Positions 12,705-26,450 of a stretch of DNA of 64,000 nt are shown one piece after another. The position numbers and the translations under genes were made by a program. Every line of letters starts with the position of its first letter. Position 1 is the first letter of the stretch. The notes below the pieces were generated by a model. That model ran no database searches and was not told the DNA's origin. It saw only the letters and a program-made list of their open reading frames with translations. Source of the DNA: Spinellus fusiger (lineage: Eukaryota; Mucoromycota; Mucoromycetes; Mucorales; Phycomycetaceae); assembly GCA_025094145.1 (NCBI GenBank), contig JALLLS010000010.1, positions 248,001 to 312,000 on the forward strand. Reading direction: 5' to 3'.

Positions 12705-13130
12705 TGTATAGATATCCTTTGATGCAGTCACATCTCTGTTCCAAACAATTCCACAACCTTGGCAAGCACGGATATTGTTGAAATTCACTAATACCTCAGT
12801 GAGGATATTTGTGTTGCAAGTATGGCAGATCTTGAGAATAAAAATAAGAGGAACTGTTAGAAGAGCTTTTCATATTAGGTGAGAGGTCAATCATGTTTAC
12901 TCTCGATGTTCGAAATTTATCAACATCAACCATAAGAAGATCTCCACCCTTTTGTCTCTTTTTTCAATGATTGATATAAAACCCTCGTCAAACCAACACG
13001 ATGACCTTTAAACATGGTAGCATCTTTTACCTTTATTCCTGTGCCATAAGCAATTACTGGCAGCTTGGTAGGATCATACTCCAATCCTTATAGGTGCCAA
13101 TACCCCTTTTCAATAATAAAACAGTAAAAA
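12705..13130 (-). pseudogene. TnpB/Fanzor-like (OrfB zinc-ribbon) protein remnant
   Basis: Reading the minus strand gives, across frameshifts and stops, KLPVIAYGTGIKVKDATMF, then DLLMVDVDKFRTSRV, then ICHTCNTNILTEVLVNF and IRACQGCGIVWNRDVTASK. This is the C-terminal layout of OrfB/TnpB-type and eukaryotic Fanzor proteins: a RuvC segment ending in a DVDEFRTSR-like motif, a CxxC...CxxC zinc ribbon, and the final RuvC aspartate in NRDV. The Cys that normally follows FRTSRV is lost and the frame is broken at least twice, so it is not functional. Only the C-terminal third is recognised. It sits inside the TA-flanked element above. Confidence 0.7.
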
Positions 13131-14435
13131 TAATTAGCTCGAGATGTATTAATGTACTCTCTATGTGTATGTCGTATTACTCTTGTACTGGCACCTTCTT
13201 GCCTTTGCATTTGTAAAGGATTCACTGAGTTTATTAAAATAAAAGAATATACAATAGAAACTGACTAACATGTAAGACATAATAAACATACACAAACGCT
13301 CACCAGATCACAACTGTTGGTTTATATGCCAGACAAAGGCAAACAAGTTAAAGAGGGTAGAAGTTATGAAAAACAACAACATCTCAGTAAATTCAGAGAT
13401 GGATTCCTTCCTCTTGTCCTATGTATGTTTCAAGGGAAGAGAGAAACCTTATTTACAATAAAATCACTTTCTGGAATTCTATGGACTTGAAATACAGAAC
13501 CAAAATTATACACACTATAGGACAGGACAGTTATCCTTCCCAGTCTGCCTGAATGTTCTATGAAGACCATATCTATTGCTTGAGAACAGCAAATTAGACA
13601 AACTCATAGTAAAATAAAGAAATAGTAAAATAGTATAAATCTTTAGTTGTCTACATCTTTAATAAAATAGACTTTGATCCAAACAGCTTCCTAGAGTATA
13701 AACAAGATAAGCTTTAAGGACTTGGACAGCTGACTGTTTCTTATTCTCGACTTGTTTTCTTTCTGTATTTCCATAGAATGCCATTATTATTACAACCATT
13801 AGTTTGCCTTCTGTCAGCCCACACCCTTCTCTTTTCTGTCAATCTTCGTATGAGTAACCAGCCTTACGAGGTCCTGTGTGTCTCTTGTCTCATAGCAACA
13901 GAATATTTTTGGAATATAAAGGGAAATACATGAACAATGAAATTATATTATTTGTTTTGTTGGCTAATGTGTTTGAAAAGAACCTTTTCACTGTCTGTCT
14001 GTTTTAGCATTGACTATAGACTGTGTAATTAAACACTATAAAGTTGGATAAAAGGAAGAAGTGAACTTGACATTGCAACTCAATCACTGATATTATCTTC
14101 TTAACATAATGTGTTATTCTTAAGCCCACAGTATTTGCAGTATGACACTGCTTAAGAAAGATTTACTATAGAACACACTGAATTAACTTTAGTCGTCATT
14201 GTCCATAAAATAGAACCAAACTCACTTGTGTTAAGAGCATTATAGATATTCATTGACTGAATATTCGTAATCACTTCAACAACTATCTTATTGTAACTGA
14301 TATTAACAATAGTACTTGATGACAACAAGTTATTGTTCTAATACTGGACTTTAGGCTCAAGACAAATAGAGAGTGAATTGTTTGACTTGTAAATCTAACT
14401 TATGAATTTTGACTTAATTATAGGAAAGTAAAGGC

Positions 14436-15058
14436 TAAAGTGATACCTCACCAGAATGAAAATATTTTCTATTCTCTGGTCTGTTATTATTCTATTATTT
14501 TTCACACTGCACATACAACTTAACCCCTAAGTACTCGTCAATACGAGCATAGCTGAGCAAGGTAATGTGCTATTATTAACAAAGAGAAACAATAGAAGGA
14601 AATGATAGACACTATCAAAGACCATTCTGAAAGTAAAAAGGTAAGCAGTATCTTCATCTAGGCTTGTGCTCATTGTAATCCACAAGACACTCATTGCATT
14701 GTTATTAGGCAAGTAAAGACTCCTTTCAAGTCAGTCTTAAGTAGTCTATTCTTCCTTCTATACTGTCTAGGGTGTCTAGGGTGTCTAGGGTATACTCCTG
14801 AGCATAGTTATCTATCTCCCAAGGATAAAGTATAAAGCCTTTAGGTCGTGGATCCTATTGCTATGAAGGAATACGCCTAGAACAGCAGTATCTATAGTCA
14901 TACTATAGTATTATCTATACTATTACAATAAACAATTCTATTCATAAACAATATATTCCACTGATAATACAATTTAATATTGAGGTATCCACAAAAAGAA
15001 ATAATAATTTAGATACTTGCAAACCTTTTGATTTTAAATACAGTTCCATAAAAGGCAA
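14436..15058. repeat. Long dispersed repeat, copy A
   Basis: About 620 bases shared in the same orientation with copy B at about 53367-53962, from gatacctcaccagaat to cagttccataaaagg. Long exact stretches such as cccctaagtactcgtcaata are kept; differences are mainly point changes and small indels. No coding frame is supported. Confidence 0.9.
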
Positions 15059-15526
15059 GAAAATTTAGACGTAAAAGGAGGGAGATATCACCGCCTAAAA
15101 GCCAGAAAAATCTTTAGGTGTGTAGAACAACAGACAGTGCCAGGAGCAACCAAAAATCCTGTGCAAGAAATTCCCTTGTATGTTATAAAGGACAATGTCA
15201 CCTACATCCACTCCTTTTTATGTCTCTTCTATAAGGAGTCTGAAGATATAGATGCTCACTTTCTTTATGTTTGCCCTGTCAAGTTGGCTACTTGGAATTC
15301 AGTCTAGGAGCGATTCTTTGGCAGGAGTCCTACTCTATTGGATAGTATTTTGATGCCATTTCAAATGACAGTCTTCCTATCTCTGTTTCATCCTCTTCTC
15401 TAGTGCCTTTTCAGTGGTATTAGACACTCTTTTAATTAGTGTGGTATGCATTGAGATTATGGTGAAAAGAGTTGATTTCTGTGTTTGTAGCTAAAGAAGA
15501 TATTTAAACGTTCTTTTTTTGTTATT

Positions 15527-15699
15527 TATGTTTATATTGTTATTTATGTTTATATTGTTATTTATGTTTATATTGTTATTTATGTTCTTATTTATGTTCT
15601 TATTTATGTTCTTATTTATGCTCTTATTTATGCTCTTATTTATGTTCTTATTTATGTTCTTATTTATGCTCTTATTTATGCTCTTATTTATGTTTATAT
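15527..15699. repeat. Tandem 12-15-mer repeat of TTATTTATG units
   Basis: Successive units ttatttatgtttatattg, then ttatttatgttc and ttatttatgctc, about 14 copies. It lies some 210 bases upstream of the RECQL-type start codon. Open frames across it in both directions are repeat products. Confidence 0.9.
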
Positions 15700-15910
15700 T
15701 CTCTTGGTTTCGTTGCTTATATCTTATCTCCATTAAGCTAGCTGACATCGACTTTTGTGTGTACGCATTGTGACGTGCAAGCAAATAAAATACGAGGCTT
15801 TGGTCTTCTACCCAAAAAAAAATTAAGTCATGACTCAAGGAACACTCCCTATCTGAGAACGACTCTTCTTTTCTTTTCTTCTTTTTTTCTTTTCTTTTCT
15901 TCTCTTTATC

Positions 15911-18480
<2,570 letters not shown>

Positions 18481-19204
18481 AGGGCTTCTGTTTAGGCATT
18501 GTATACACCAAATACATTGAATACATTTTATAAGATAGAAAACACCCCAGCTAATAGATGAGTGATAATAGTTATTGAGTGGGTAAAGGGGTATTGTTAA
18601 AGGAGAAGAATAGAGACAATACTCACGGAAGTGACTACAATTGCATGTGAAAATAGTATACATTATAAGCACAATTTGGAATATAGATATAAGGGTAAAA
18701 AAACAAACAAACAGTATACCTATGAACCAGCATATAGGCAGGCGGATGAGCAGACAGAAAGAGATGTATACAAATGCCTCCATGCACAGATGTCTATATA
18801 TGTCTATATTCTCATGTAGAGATGCATACACCTGGGATGGATTTGGTAGTGTATGAAGTTATAGGATGTCTCGCGAGTTCACGATTGATACTTATCTACA
18901 TAGGGATACTATCCTGCAGTAAAGGTAATAAATTATGTACATTACTAACGCCTTTGTGACATGTGTTATTGGTTTTGGTATGTATTTCTGTGATACATCC
19001 TAATAGTATAAATATCTATAAGTGTTGTTCAAGTGTATTAGTGTTATTGATGTTGATTGGGTAGGACAATAGAAGCATTTTCTCTTCTTATGTTTTGCAT
19101 TGATGTTTTTATAGTGGTTCTGTTTATGCTGTTAATATAATTAAAACCCACTGAATGATCAATAGATGTACCAAGATATACTGTAGACTAAGTGATGTGT
19201 AATA
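18481..19204. other. Intergenic, no gene seen
   Basis: 3' flank of the RECQL-type gene. Short open frames here overlap on both strands and show no family resemblance. Confidence 0.4.
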
Positions 19205-19421
19205 GATAGTGGGCAATAGATGATAAGGATGATAAAGATGATAAATAGTGGATGATAAATATAATAAATAGTAGATAATAATAGTGGATGATAAATATAA
19301 TAAATAGTAGATAATAAATAGTGGATAATAAAGATAATAGATAGTAGATAATAAAGATAGTAGATAGTAGATAATAAAGATAATAGATAATAGATAGTAG
19401 ATAGTAGATAATAAAGATAAT

Positions 19422-19496
<75 letters not shown>

Positions 19497-19574
19497 ATAA
19501 AGATAGTAGATAGTAGATAGTAGATAATAAAGATAATAGATAATAGATAGTAGATAGTAGATAATAAAGATAAT

Positions 19575-19642
<68 letters not shown>

Positions 19643-19733
19643 ATAAAGATAGTAGATAGTAGATAGTAGATAATAAAGATAATAGATAGTAGATAGTAGA
19701 TAATAAAGATAATAAATAGTAGATAATACTTAA
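19205..19733. repeat. Large minisatellite of GATAGTA / GATAATAAA units
   Basis: About 530 bases made almost wholly of tagtagata heptamers interspersed with ataataaagata units, giving higher-order blocks near 19370-19560. The 194-codon minus-strand frame (YYLLSTI repeats) is a repeat product, not a gene. Confidence 0.95.
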
Positions 19734-20350
19734 TACTTAACACTTAACACAACACTAGGCATTATCACTGGATGGAGACGTCTGCTTTTAAATACTAAGC
19801 AACATATGCTTAAGCTGTCCTATTTGTAAGCTATTGAGACACTCCCCCACCACCACTATTCTTTTTACAGCATTAATGAAGTGTATCATATAATTATATA
19901 GACTCTCTTGTATTTATGCTCTCTATTTATTAACATTCTGAAACTTTAAGCATTGCCATTACTATACTAGGATGTCTTAGGGGCTATTTTATACATATCG
20001 CCAAGGCATTCATTGGAAGGAGAAAGCCCTTTTTGTACAACTAAAGGAGACAAGGAAAGGACAGACATAGAGCGTGGAGAGGACTCGAAAGGAGAGTAAA
20101 GAAAGTTATGGAAAAGCGGGCCACTGAAATGGTTCTTCTTTAGATCATCCCCCTCTTTTTTTTCCTTCTTCTCTCTCTTAATAGGATGAGCACTTACTAT
20201 AAAGTCAACAAGTTCCTTTGCTCCCTTTCTTTTTCTCTCTTTAAAATTCCTTTTCTTTTCTTTCTAATTCTTGGTGTAGTCTGTCTGCAGTGGTAACATA
20301 GAAGAAGGAAACACTGCACAGATCTAATAGGCCTATCTGTTATAGCAGCC

Positions 20351-22354
20351 ATGTTATCCAACTCCCATTGTCGCATGACTTCTTTGAATATGCCTGAAAG
20401 AAAGGCATCCAATTCAACACCTATTCCAAAACAGCCCACACCTGATACATGGAAGAGCTCTGAACCTTCCTCACCAGCCATGTCCTCTTGCTCATTTATG
20501 TCTTCTGTATCATGGGTAGCAGAGAAATCAGCAGTGGAGTTGGTGGTGCTGTTGAAGAACGCGTACACTGCCCTGAGAGACAAGGAGAAAGGCATGATGA
20601 TTGATTCTCTTATAGACGATTTCATTGCATGCATGTAACTTATCCTCTTTTATCCGATAGACCTTATGCTGGCTGCTGAGATTGGAAGATCACTGTTGGA
20701 GAATAACATGTCACTGAAATCAAAGTACGAAACCCTCCTAGACCAAGTCCAAAGTTATAAGCAGGAATCTGCACTGGACAAAAGAGGAGAAAGACGGGAC
20801 GAGCTTATCTTTGGAAATACACTGTCGGATTCACAGAGCCATCTTGTTCATCCTAATGACTCTGAAACAGCAGATGAAGAAATGCATTTTGTATCACAAC
20901 ACCATTCCCGACAGGCCTTTATCGAGACATTGGAGCGGAAGAATGCAGAAGTACAAGCTATGTTGGAGCAGGCCATTGCTGAAAATGTGACTGCAGGACA
21001 CTTGAATAACAAAAAAACACACCAGCTAGAGACTGAGATTGCGTGGTTAAGGACGAGTCTTGAGAATGCTACGATGAGAATTGAAGAACTCAAAGAAGAT
21101 CAGCACCATCGACAGGAGCGTACTCGACGCAGTGATCAGCGACACGTTGAGCAGCAACTGACAGAGGACCAGGCCTTTCTTAACAGTCTATCAGAAAGAG
21201 TGTCCAGCCTTCTTACGGACAATGAGAATCTTGTCTCTTCCAAAAGACTTGTAGAAGAGAAGTTATCCTGTGCTATTCGGGATCTTAACCAATTAAGATC
21301 CCAATTTGAACAATTCCAGCTAAACCAGCAGGGATACCATCTTCTTCAGGAGGCCTACCAACGTCAATTTAGACACATTTCTGAGCTGAATGAGAGTTTG
21401 GAGGAGCACCGACAGATTCTATCTCGCCTTAGAGAGCGTGGGATGTGGTCTCCAAGACACTCTCGACCTGCAAGTGAAGATGGGTTGGGTGCTAATATAG
21501 ATGTAGATGTAGATGTAGACGTAGATATAAATGTAAATGTAAATGTAAATGTAGATGTAAATGCAGGTGTGGATATAGATGTGAAGAGTGCTTTTGCCGC
21601 TGATCTTAATATCAACACCACCAAAGCCATTCCAAGTGCCACTGTCTCCACAACAACCCTCAATGATTTCACTGCACCCTCTTATAAACAGAGTCTGTTG
21701 GGAGAATTAGAACATGCCTGGCAAAAGAAGACGCCTCTCAACACACCCAGTCTCTTTGATAGCAAGAGTAAGAGTCCTTCCGACTCACCTCCACCGGTGC
21801 TGCGTGAGAGTAAGAGTGAAAATACTGCCTCTTCTTCTTCCACACTTCACCATTCTCGCTCAGAAAGTACTTCCTCCTTTGCCAAACTAAGAGACATTGC
21901 CAGTATGACAGAACGCAACTTGACTTGCTTTTATAATGCCCCTGGTAACTATGCGATCGAGACCTTTCTGTCCAGTGCAGGTATCACTGACTGCGCTGTA
22001 CTGGAGAGTGCTGTACAATTTCTGTCACAGTCAGAATCAGGATATCAAGACAGCCACCATGGTTCTCATTCTGTACTCTTTGATGACCTTGAGATGTATG
22101 GAGCAGAAGAGAGCCAAGGTCATTACGATATCCAAAACTTATACCCCTGTCTGTCTGACATCCACCTTACTATGGATTCACTGAACACAGAAGAGCCCTC
22201 CAAAGGTATTATCAGTCGTATTCTATATCATATCCGCTGTTTGTTCCGTTCTGTATGGCGCTGGTGTCGTTTTGCTATGGTATTGGCTACAGCTGTTATG
22301 ATTAACATTTGGCAAGGACCTGATGCCATGTTAGAAAGGAGTTCTACAAAATAA
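20351..22354 (+). CDS. TRAK/HAP1-N-like coiled-coil protein with C-terminal hydrophobic tail
   Basis: The frame from ATG 20351 contains [19 protein letters not shown] and LIDDFIAC, then an in-frame TAA (20636), then continues in the same frame with [16 protein letters not shown]. That block resembles the LAAxIGxxLL element of TRAK/Milton/HAP1 and BICD adaptors, which link cargo to motors. Long coiled coils follow to about 21460. A low-complexity VDVDVDIN tract (21497-21590), Ser-rich linkers and a C-terminal hydrophobic stretch ([17 protein letters not shown]) that could anchor it in a membrane complete the protein. The TAA may be a true nonsense change, an error, or part of a very short non-canonical intron; alternatively translation starts at 20666. 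Adaptor function is inferred. Confidence 0.65.
21497..21590 (+). repeat. Coding hexanucleotide repeat (GTAGAT/GTAAAT)n
   Basis: Tandem GTAGAT then GTAAAT units in the coiled-coil gene encode alternating Val-Asp and Val-Asn. The length is a multiple of three, so the frame is kept. Confidence 0.9.
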
Positions 22355-22879
22355 GCTCCTTTTCTCTTTCTTTTTCTCTTTTTCTCTTGTATTTTATTAG
22401 GTTACTTGTACAGTGCAATATATTTTATATTTTATATTTTATATTATATTATGTTTTATTTTATTTTATTTTATTGATTGGTTGATGGATAATGCGCAGT
22501 CACCCTCATTGAATTTATTATTTATTTGTTTGGAAGCATGGTGATAAAAGGGAAAAGAGAGACTTATTTCTATTGTATGAAGCTCTGTTCTTTCTCAATA
22601 GTGTAAGGCCAACACATTATTTCATATGGATATTCAGAATATTACATTTGTGAGGAATAGGACAACATAAAATATGGAAGATTGTAGGGCATTTATTGCC
22701 TGTCTATGACTGGATTAGAGCTGGCTGTGATTGTGAGGAAAAAGCCTATAGTTTAAAGTAGTGTTAGAAACATCAAAGAGTGTGGATTACTATTGCATTT
22801 AGAGAGTCATGGAAACCCCTAAAAAGTGAATGAGATGGATTCAAGACACCTGGAAAGATGTTATTAGAAAGGATCCATT
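22355..22879. other. Intergenic, AT-rich
   Basis: 3' flank of the coiled-coil gene, with pyrimidine-rich and (ttttatatt)n / (ttta)n tracts at 22420-22475. The last part may be the 5' remnant of the Tc1-like pseudogene that follows. Confidence 0.4.
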
Positions 22880-23529
22880 TGCCTCATCAGTTGAGATTGT
22901 AAATGTTTAAGTTTGAGGTGGATGTATCTAGAAACACCCTTATCAGCTACTGTAATCAGTTAGAGTATGTATCCTTTTCTGTAGACCACAAGCTAGCCTT
23001 CACTGAAAAACACACAAAGAGAAACAGCTTTGTTGGGCTAAGGAACATGCCAGTTGGACAAGTAATCAGTGGAGAGGTATCATTTAGTCTGATGAGTCAA
23101 CATACATCATGAAAAAGAGCAATAGAGACGCCTGTGTCATTAAAATGGTTAGAAAACGTTATATTTATAAACCTATGGTTCCAACAACTAAGTTTGGTGG
23201 TGATGATGTGATGTTTTAGAGCTGATATTAGGCTAATGGATTTGGTTCATTAGTCGTTGTTGATAGCAGTGTAAACCAAGACGAATACATCAGAATTTTA
23301 ACTGGTGAGTTCTATCCTTAGTTCATGAAACTGTATCAGAAAGAATAACAGCGAGTTTCTGTTACAATAAAAGAGTGCTAGCTGTCATACTGGGGCCTAT
23401 GCTAGATGGTGAAAAGAGACACATCAAATTAGGGTTCTTTGATTACTAGCCTACACAAATCCCTGACTTGAACTCAATTGAACACATCTGGTGGGCCTTG
23501 GAAAGACGAATTGAAGAAAGAAGGGTATC
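22880..23529 (+). pseudogene. Tc1/mariner transposase remnant
   Basis: Broken plus-strand frames include VSRNTLISYCNQLEYVS (second helix-turn-helix), HKLAFTEKHTKRN, a lost DDE aspartate region near SDEST.., NASCHTGAY-like sequence and THLVGLG (degraded PIEH.W.ALE block). The order matches a Tc1-type transposase, with many stops and frameshifts. Its 3' end is cut by the CAGTGTC-ended element at 23532. Confidence 0.75.
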
Positions 23530-23531
23530 TA

Positions 23532-24874
23532 CAGTGTCAGGCAAAATAATAATAATTTATTTTATTTTCCGATAGGATTCTTGTATGGAGAAATACTTAT
23601 TGCTTGTAATAAAACCACACATTAAACACACAACAAAGACTTCAAAGTAGGATAGAGTATAAAAAAGGTCAACAGGATAATAAATACAAATTTATTGGGT
23701 GGAAACTCTTAATATTTGGTGTTTTCACCCTTGGCCTCTATAACAGCCTTACATCTCCGCCCCATGCTGTTAATGAGGGTGTCTGTAATATCTTTGGGGA
23801 TCTTATCTCACTCTTGGACCAGGAGAGCCTTCAGATCCTGGAAGGTGTTTTCTGGGGCCATCTTCTTCCGAACTGCTCTGTCCAACTCCTCCTAAAGATG
23901 CTCAATTGGGTTTAGGTCAGGGCTTTGAGAAGGCTACCCCTCCATAGCAACAATGCCCTCGTTTGCCTTTCATTTCCTAGTCTCCTTACTAGTATGGCAA
24001 CTAGTATTGTCCTCTCGAAGAACATATCCTACCATTGGATTCAGTGCCGAAAAGACAAGCCAGTTCGGGGCAATAAGCCGTTTCTAAAATACTAGTGTAT
24101 TTAGCACTATTGATGAATCCCTCCACCATAGCAAGTCAACCAATATCTTCACCAGAAAAGAGAACCCTACTACCAACAAACTTAATCGTTGGCTTGACAA
24201 TCTTCGGGAGAAGACCCTACTCCTTCCCGTGCACCACTCTGTTGTGGTGGTTGTTGATCACCAACCGGAACCTTGACTTATCGGACCAGATGACTGCCTT
24301 CCAGTCTTCCTCAGTTCAGTGAAGGTGGACTTTGGCCCAGTCAAGCCCCAACTTCTTGTGCTTATTGTTAAAAGAAAGTTTTATGATTGCTCTTTAAGAA
24401 AACAGGTCAATCTTTTTCATTATTTTTCTAAAATTGTTTATAGACACTTTGGTGGTCATCTGCTTGCAAAGTTGATCTGTTATCTGAAATGAATCCCTTT
24501 ACATCTCGCATACAAACTTCTCTCTTGTCCCTCTCCGTCAGAAAATACTTGCGCTTAAAGCTTTTCCTTACTTTAAAATTGCAAGTCTTACTGTATCTCT
24601 TCATGATATGGCTTACAGTGAGATGACTGATACTAAACATGGCTGCAATGTCCATTTGTCTGGTACCATTTACAGTGGCCTAGTGAACAGTGAGTTGACG
24701 AGTAAAATTACTGACATTCTTCCTTCCTGTTTCCAATAGGCTTAATGAATAGTTTGCTAGTGTTAAACATAATAGATGTTATAGCAGAAAAGAAGAAGAA
24801 ATAAAGAATGAGTATTTTATTTTGAGCAAAAAGTCAAAAAAATGAAACTTTTATATGTTTTCCACCGGACACTG
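23532..24874 (-). mobile_element. Tc1-type element with CAGTGTC ends and decayed transposase
   Basis: Terminal inverted repeats CAGTGTCAGG (23532) and CCGGACACTG (ending 24874) are each flanked by TA, the Tc1/mariner target duplication. On the minus strand the transposase starts with a helix-turn-helix segment (MFSISHLTVSHIMKRYSKTC, about 24640) and continues through KAVIWSDKSRF (first catalytic Asp region, about 24300) to a degraded PNPIEHL-type block near 23900. Several stops make it inactive. It is inserted in the older Tc1 remnant at 22.9-23.5 kb. Confidence 0.8.
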
Positions 24875-25073
24875 TATTCTTCTGCTAAACCAACCCCCTC
24901 TCCCCACAGACCTATGACAAGTCACACCTCACTTTATTTTTTTATTTTTTTATTTTTTTTATTTTTTTAGCTCTTCCCTCTTGGTGTTATTAGGTGACTG
25001 CTGACGTAGATAAACACACGGGAAAGAATAAACAATAAAGGCTTTCCTCTTTTGTAAAGCATATTCCCACTGT

Positions 25074-25983
25074 ATGTCTGACCCCTTTTCCCCTGCTGTG
25101 GGTTCGCTGTCACACCACACCCGACGCACCTCTTCACGCCCAAGCCAATACCAACAGCGTAAGTGACTTATTCTCTTCCAAGGGTATGAAGGCGTCTTTT
25201 TCCTTCTTTTAGCTGCAGACCCAACCCACCCTCATGCCTTTAGAATTGCCTCTCCTGCTATTCGTAATCAACTGAAGCTGATGTGCAAAGCAGCCATGAA
25301 GTAAATACAACACAGACAGACAGACAGATATAACTTGTAACCTCACACTATCTCTCTTTCTGTGCGTGTATAGAGTGACAGCAGGCCAGTTCAGAATGAC
25401 AGCAGACCCTAACAGCAACCCTGTAGACGTAGACGCCACTATGCAGCCTATTATGAGGCTTATTGATAACGCTCTGGGTAGTGTAGTAGTCCCCTCCAGC
25501 TGTCGTGACAAGATGTTAGACGGCGACCTACTTGAGAAGGAAAATGTAATGCCCACATGAGCTACTCCATGACTGATGTTCTCCACAAGATATCTCTCAG
25601 AGACAGTGTTACAGAGCAATTGAGATATGTTGTGCAGTTAGAGGCCAGAGTACTTCAAGAAGCAGACGCATTGAGAAGAGCAGAAGAAGAGTTGTCTGCT
25701 TTGGAGCAGTCGTGCAGAGAGACAGAGGAGCAGTTGACAGAAGTAGAACAGCTTAAAGTAAGCCCATGGGGTTCCTATTTACACGCCCTACATCTTCACT
25801 ACCTATCTACTGATCAAAAAGAACATGTAGGAGAGCTATCCAATCCTAGCAACAGAGCCCTCGGGAGATGCCTACGTAAGATCCTTCTTGAAGTATCAGA
25901 GTGCGATGTTTTCTCCTGCACCCAAACACTCTGTGACTATAGATAATAATGGGATGCATGAGAGAGAAGTGGAGGAAGAGTGA
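25074..25983 (+). CDS. Unknown coiled-coil protein
   Basis: I do not recognise this gene. Five exons are supported: ATG 25074 (MSDPFSPAVGSLSHHTRR), then AADPTHPHAFRIASPAI to AMK, VTAGQFRMTADPNSNP to LLEKEN, ISLRDSVTEQLRYVVQ to EVEQLK, and ESYPILATEPSGDAYVRSF to the stop at 25981. Introns use GTAAG/GTAAT donors with TAG or AAG acceptors. The product of about 215 residues has a Ser/Arg-rich start and a heptad-rich segment (residues about 125-175). The size and layout recall small kinetochore subunits such as CENP-Q/Fta7, but no diagnostic motif is visible and that idea is weak. Confidence 0.6.
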
Positions 25984-26450
25984 TTTCAGTCGTAGCTCGA
26001 CTGTAATTCAACTGTAACTCGACTGTAATTCATCCATTCAGCACTTATAACTCCCTACATAAGACTCAACCCAACTACACCCTATTTATCATCCATTCAT
26101 CACATGACTTACTCATGCCTCAGCCAAAAAAAAAAGGGTAGTCACTTGCTCAGGAGGCAGGCAACTTCCCATAAACAACATGTGAGGACAAGTCTCTTTC
26201 TATTGACTTACTATTTTGAAACGGCATACAACATCATATCCTCACTGAGCGGTGGATCAATTCAATTACGTCACTTGAACGCGTCAAGTACTTTTTTCTT
26301 TTTTTTCTCCTCTTTCCACCTTCCCCTGCTGCTTTGCTTCTTTCCCCCCCTTTCTGCACGTCCACCACCTCATCATTAAGCCTACCAAGTGAGTCCACCA
26401 AAAGAAACAAGTCACTCATACCCACTCCCTCACAAAAGAAACCATTAGCC
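25984..26450. other. Intergenic region, promoter of the G3BP-like gene
   Basis: Repeated ctgtaa(t/c)tc motifs at 25995-26035 and a C/T-rich tract at 26289-26352 just before the start of the next gene. No coding signal. Confidence 0.4.

Larger units (their letters stand above)
12480..15122. mobile_element. Decayed TA-flanked DNA element(s) with CACACC ends
   Basis: The left end CACACC at 12480 is preceded by TA (12478-12479) and followed by AGAT.TTT.GGATATAAAAG. The right end GGTGTG at 15117-15122 is followed by TA and is the inverted form (CACACCTAAAGAT). The same left end occurs at 52071. A related internal start (ATATTTTTGGAATATAAAGGGAA) lies at about 13902, so a second copy is probably nested or adjacent. 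The 3' 600 bases match 53.36-53.96 kb. The TA flanks suggest the IS630/Tc1/mariner superfamily. I see no intact transposase here. Confidence 0.6.

Noticed and set aside
13320..13490. Plus-strand 50-codon frame (MPDKGKQVKEGRSYEKQQHL)
   Set aside because: Possibly coding-like, but I could not tie it to any family; it lies inside the decayed element and is opposite to the zinc-ribbon relic.
15491..15838. Frames with NKNINKSIN or LFMFLFM repeats
   Set aside because: Both strands are open because the repeat lacks stops; not genes.
19159..19743. 194-codon minus-strand frame of YYLLSTI repeats
   Set aside because: It is entirely within the GATAGTA minisatellite and has no non-repeat coding content.
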